The notes beneath the pieces were generated by a model. It did not search any database. It had not been told where the DNA came from and saw only the letters and a list, made by a program, of their open reading frames with translations. DNA of 64,000 nucleotides from Bacillus subtilis (GTDB lineage: Bacteria > Pseudomonadota > Alphaproteobacteria > Rhizobiales > Rhizobiaceae), in the NCBI GenBank assembly GCA_021733665.1, contig JAHREI010000001.1:620001-684000 (forward strand), written 5' to 3'. Below, piece after piece: positions 63,453 to 64,000 of the stretch (position 1 is its first letter; every line of letters begins with the position of its first letter). The translations under genes were made by a program, and so were the position numbers.

Positions 63453-64000
63453 ATGGGACTACAGATTACGGATGCCGACCGCGCATTCGCAGCGGATGCA
63501 CGCGCTTATTTGCGCGCTAATCTGCCGGAAGCGCTGGCCTATAAGGTTCGGCACAATATTCGCCTGACCAAGGAAGATCTGACTGGCTGGCAGGAAGTGC
63601 TGGCAGTGCGTAACTGGTATGCAATCGGCTGGAGCAAAGAGATGGGCGGAGCCGGTCTGACGCCGGTGCAGCGCTATTTGTTTGAGCAGGAATATGGTGC
63701 AATTTGTGCACCGCATCCGTGTCAGTTCGGCATTGCTATGGCAGGGCCTGTTATTCATTCCTTTGGTAATGATGAACAGCGGGCACGCTTTCTGCCGGAT
63801 ATTCGTGAAAACCGGACATTCTGGTGTCAGGGCTATTCCGAACCGGGGGCAGGTTCCGATCTGGCTTCACTGACAACTTCGGCCGTGCGGGATGGTGATC
63901 ATTATGTGGTCAATGGTCAGAAAATCTGGACGACTTGGGCGCAGTGGGCAGACTGGATTTTCTGTCTGGTACGCACGCATAAAGGTGAACGTCCGCAACA
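63453..64000 (+). CDS. Acyl-CoA dehydrogenase, PimC/FadE-like, cut by the window edge
   Basis: Open reading frame running off the right edge; 182 codons are visible. The product begins MGLQITDADRAFAADARAYL and shows WYAIGWSKEMGGAGLTPVQR, FGIAMAGPVIHSFG, the FAD-binding WCQGYSEPGAGSDLASL, and VNGQKIWTTWAQWADWIF. The SEPGAGSDLASLTT and AQWADWIF motifs resemble the large subunit of pimeloyl-CoA dehydrogenase (PimC) and related FadE proteins. GGAGTAAGGGA lies upstream of the ATG. It follows the CoA-transferase by 33 bases. The catalytic glutamate region is beyond the window. Confidence 0.85.
   Translation, partial: MGLQITDADRAFAADARAYLRANLPEALAYKVRHNIRLTKEDLTGWQEVLAVRNWYAIGWSKEMGGAGLTPVQRYLFEQEYGAICAPHPCQFGIAMAGPVIHSFGNDEQRARFLPDIRENRTFWCQGYSEPGAGSDLASLTTSAVRDGDHYVVNGQKIWTTWAQWADWIFCLVRTHKGERPQ

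Overview
The window comes from an alphaproteobacterium of the order Hyphomicrobiales (Rhizobiales), most likely the family Brucellaceae. The evidence is a bioBFDAZ operon preceded by BioR-type boxes, a ccoNOQP-ccoG locus under an anaerobox, abundant Dpp/Opp-type ABC importers, and long intergenic palindromes of the kind seen in Brucella and Ochrobactrum relatives. GC content is moderate, so a Pseudochrobactrum- or Falsochrobactrum-like genus is possible, but the genus is inference. I see no tRNA, rRNA, insertion sequence, prophage or CRISPR array. This is metabolic chromosome packed with catabolic operons.

Layout. (1) 1-5.2 kb, minus strand: cbb3 cytochrome oxidase ccoNOQP and its maturation protein ccoG, with a perfect FNR/FixK palindrome upstream of ccoN. 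A gene-poor stretch of about 960 bases follows. (2) 6.2-15.1 kb, plus strand: a YtcJ-type amidohydrolase, a complete peptide-type ABC importer and a second, ATZ/TRZ-type amidohydrolase, apparently one uptake-and-hydrolysis unit. (3) 15.1-17.6 kb, minus strand: a sodium:alanine/glycine symporter and (S)-ureidoglycine aminohydrolase. (4) 17.8-24.1 kb, minus strand: a second peptide-type ABC importer with a Tat-type binding protein and a glycerophosphodiesterase, divergent from a TIM-barrel isomerase (24.5 kb). (5) 25.4-31.4 kb, plus strand: two unrecognised envelope proteins, an AdeRS/BaeSR-like two-component system, a VirK/YbjX (DUF535) protein and a PAP2 phosphatase. (6) 31.6-39.5 kb: a GntR-type regulator with two winged-helix regions, an AraC regulator, and an operon for isobutyryl-CoA/valine degradation (thiolase, acyl-CoA synthetase, acyl-CoA dehydrogenase, 3-hydroxyisobutyrate dehydrogenase, enoyl-CoA hydratase). 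(7) 39.7-54.4 kb, plus strand: a GntR/FCD regulator, aldehyde dehydrogenase, SDR, a third peptide-type ABC importer, an amidase, and the complete branched-chain 2-oxoacid dehydrogenase complex (E1 alpha, E1 beta, E2, E3). (8) 54.4-56.9 kb, minus strand: a membrane alpha/beta-hydrolase (DUF2319 type) and an unrecognised secreted protein. (9) 57.0-64 kb, plus strand: three BioR boxes, bioB-bioF-bioD-bioA-bioZ, then a class III CoA-transferase and a truncated PimC/FadE-like acyl-CoA dehydrogenase.

How the parts may work together. Regions 6 and 7 fit end to end. The amidase, SDR and aldehyde dehydrogenase match three of the four steps of the biochemically known pantothenate-to-2-oxoisovalerate route. 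The branched-chain dehydrogenase would then make isobutyryl-CoA, which region 6 degrades. This pantothenate (or related branched amide) assignment is my main hypothesis for an undescribed gene cluster. In region 9, BioZ-type enzymes are known to use a glutaryl thioester, so a class III CoA-transferase and a dicarboxylyl-CoA-dehydrogenase-like gene directly downstream suggest a supply or recycling module for the biotin precursor.
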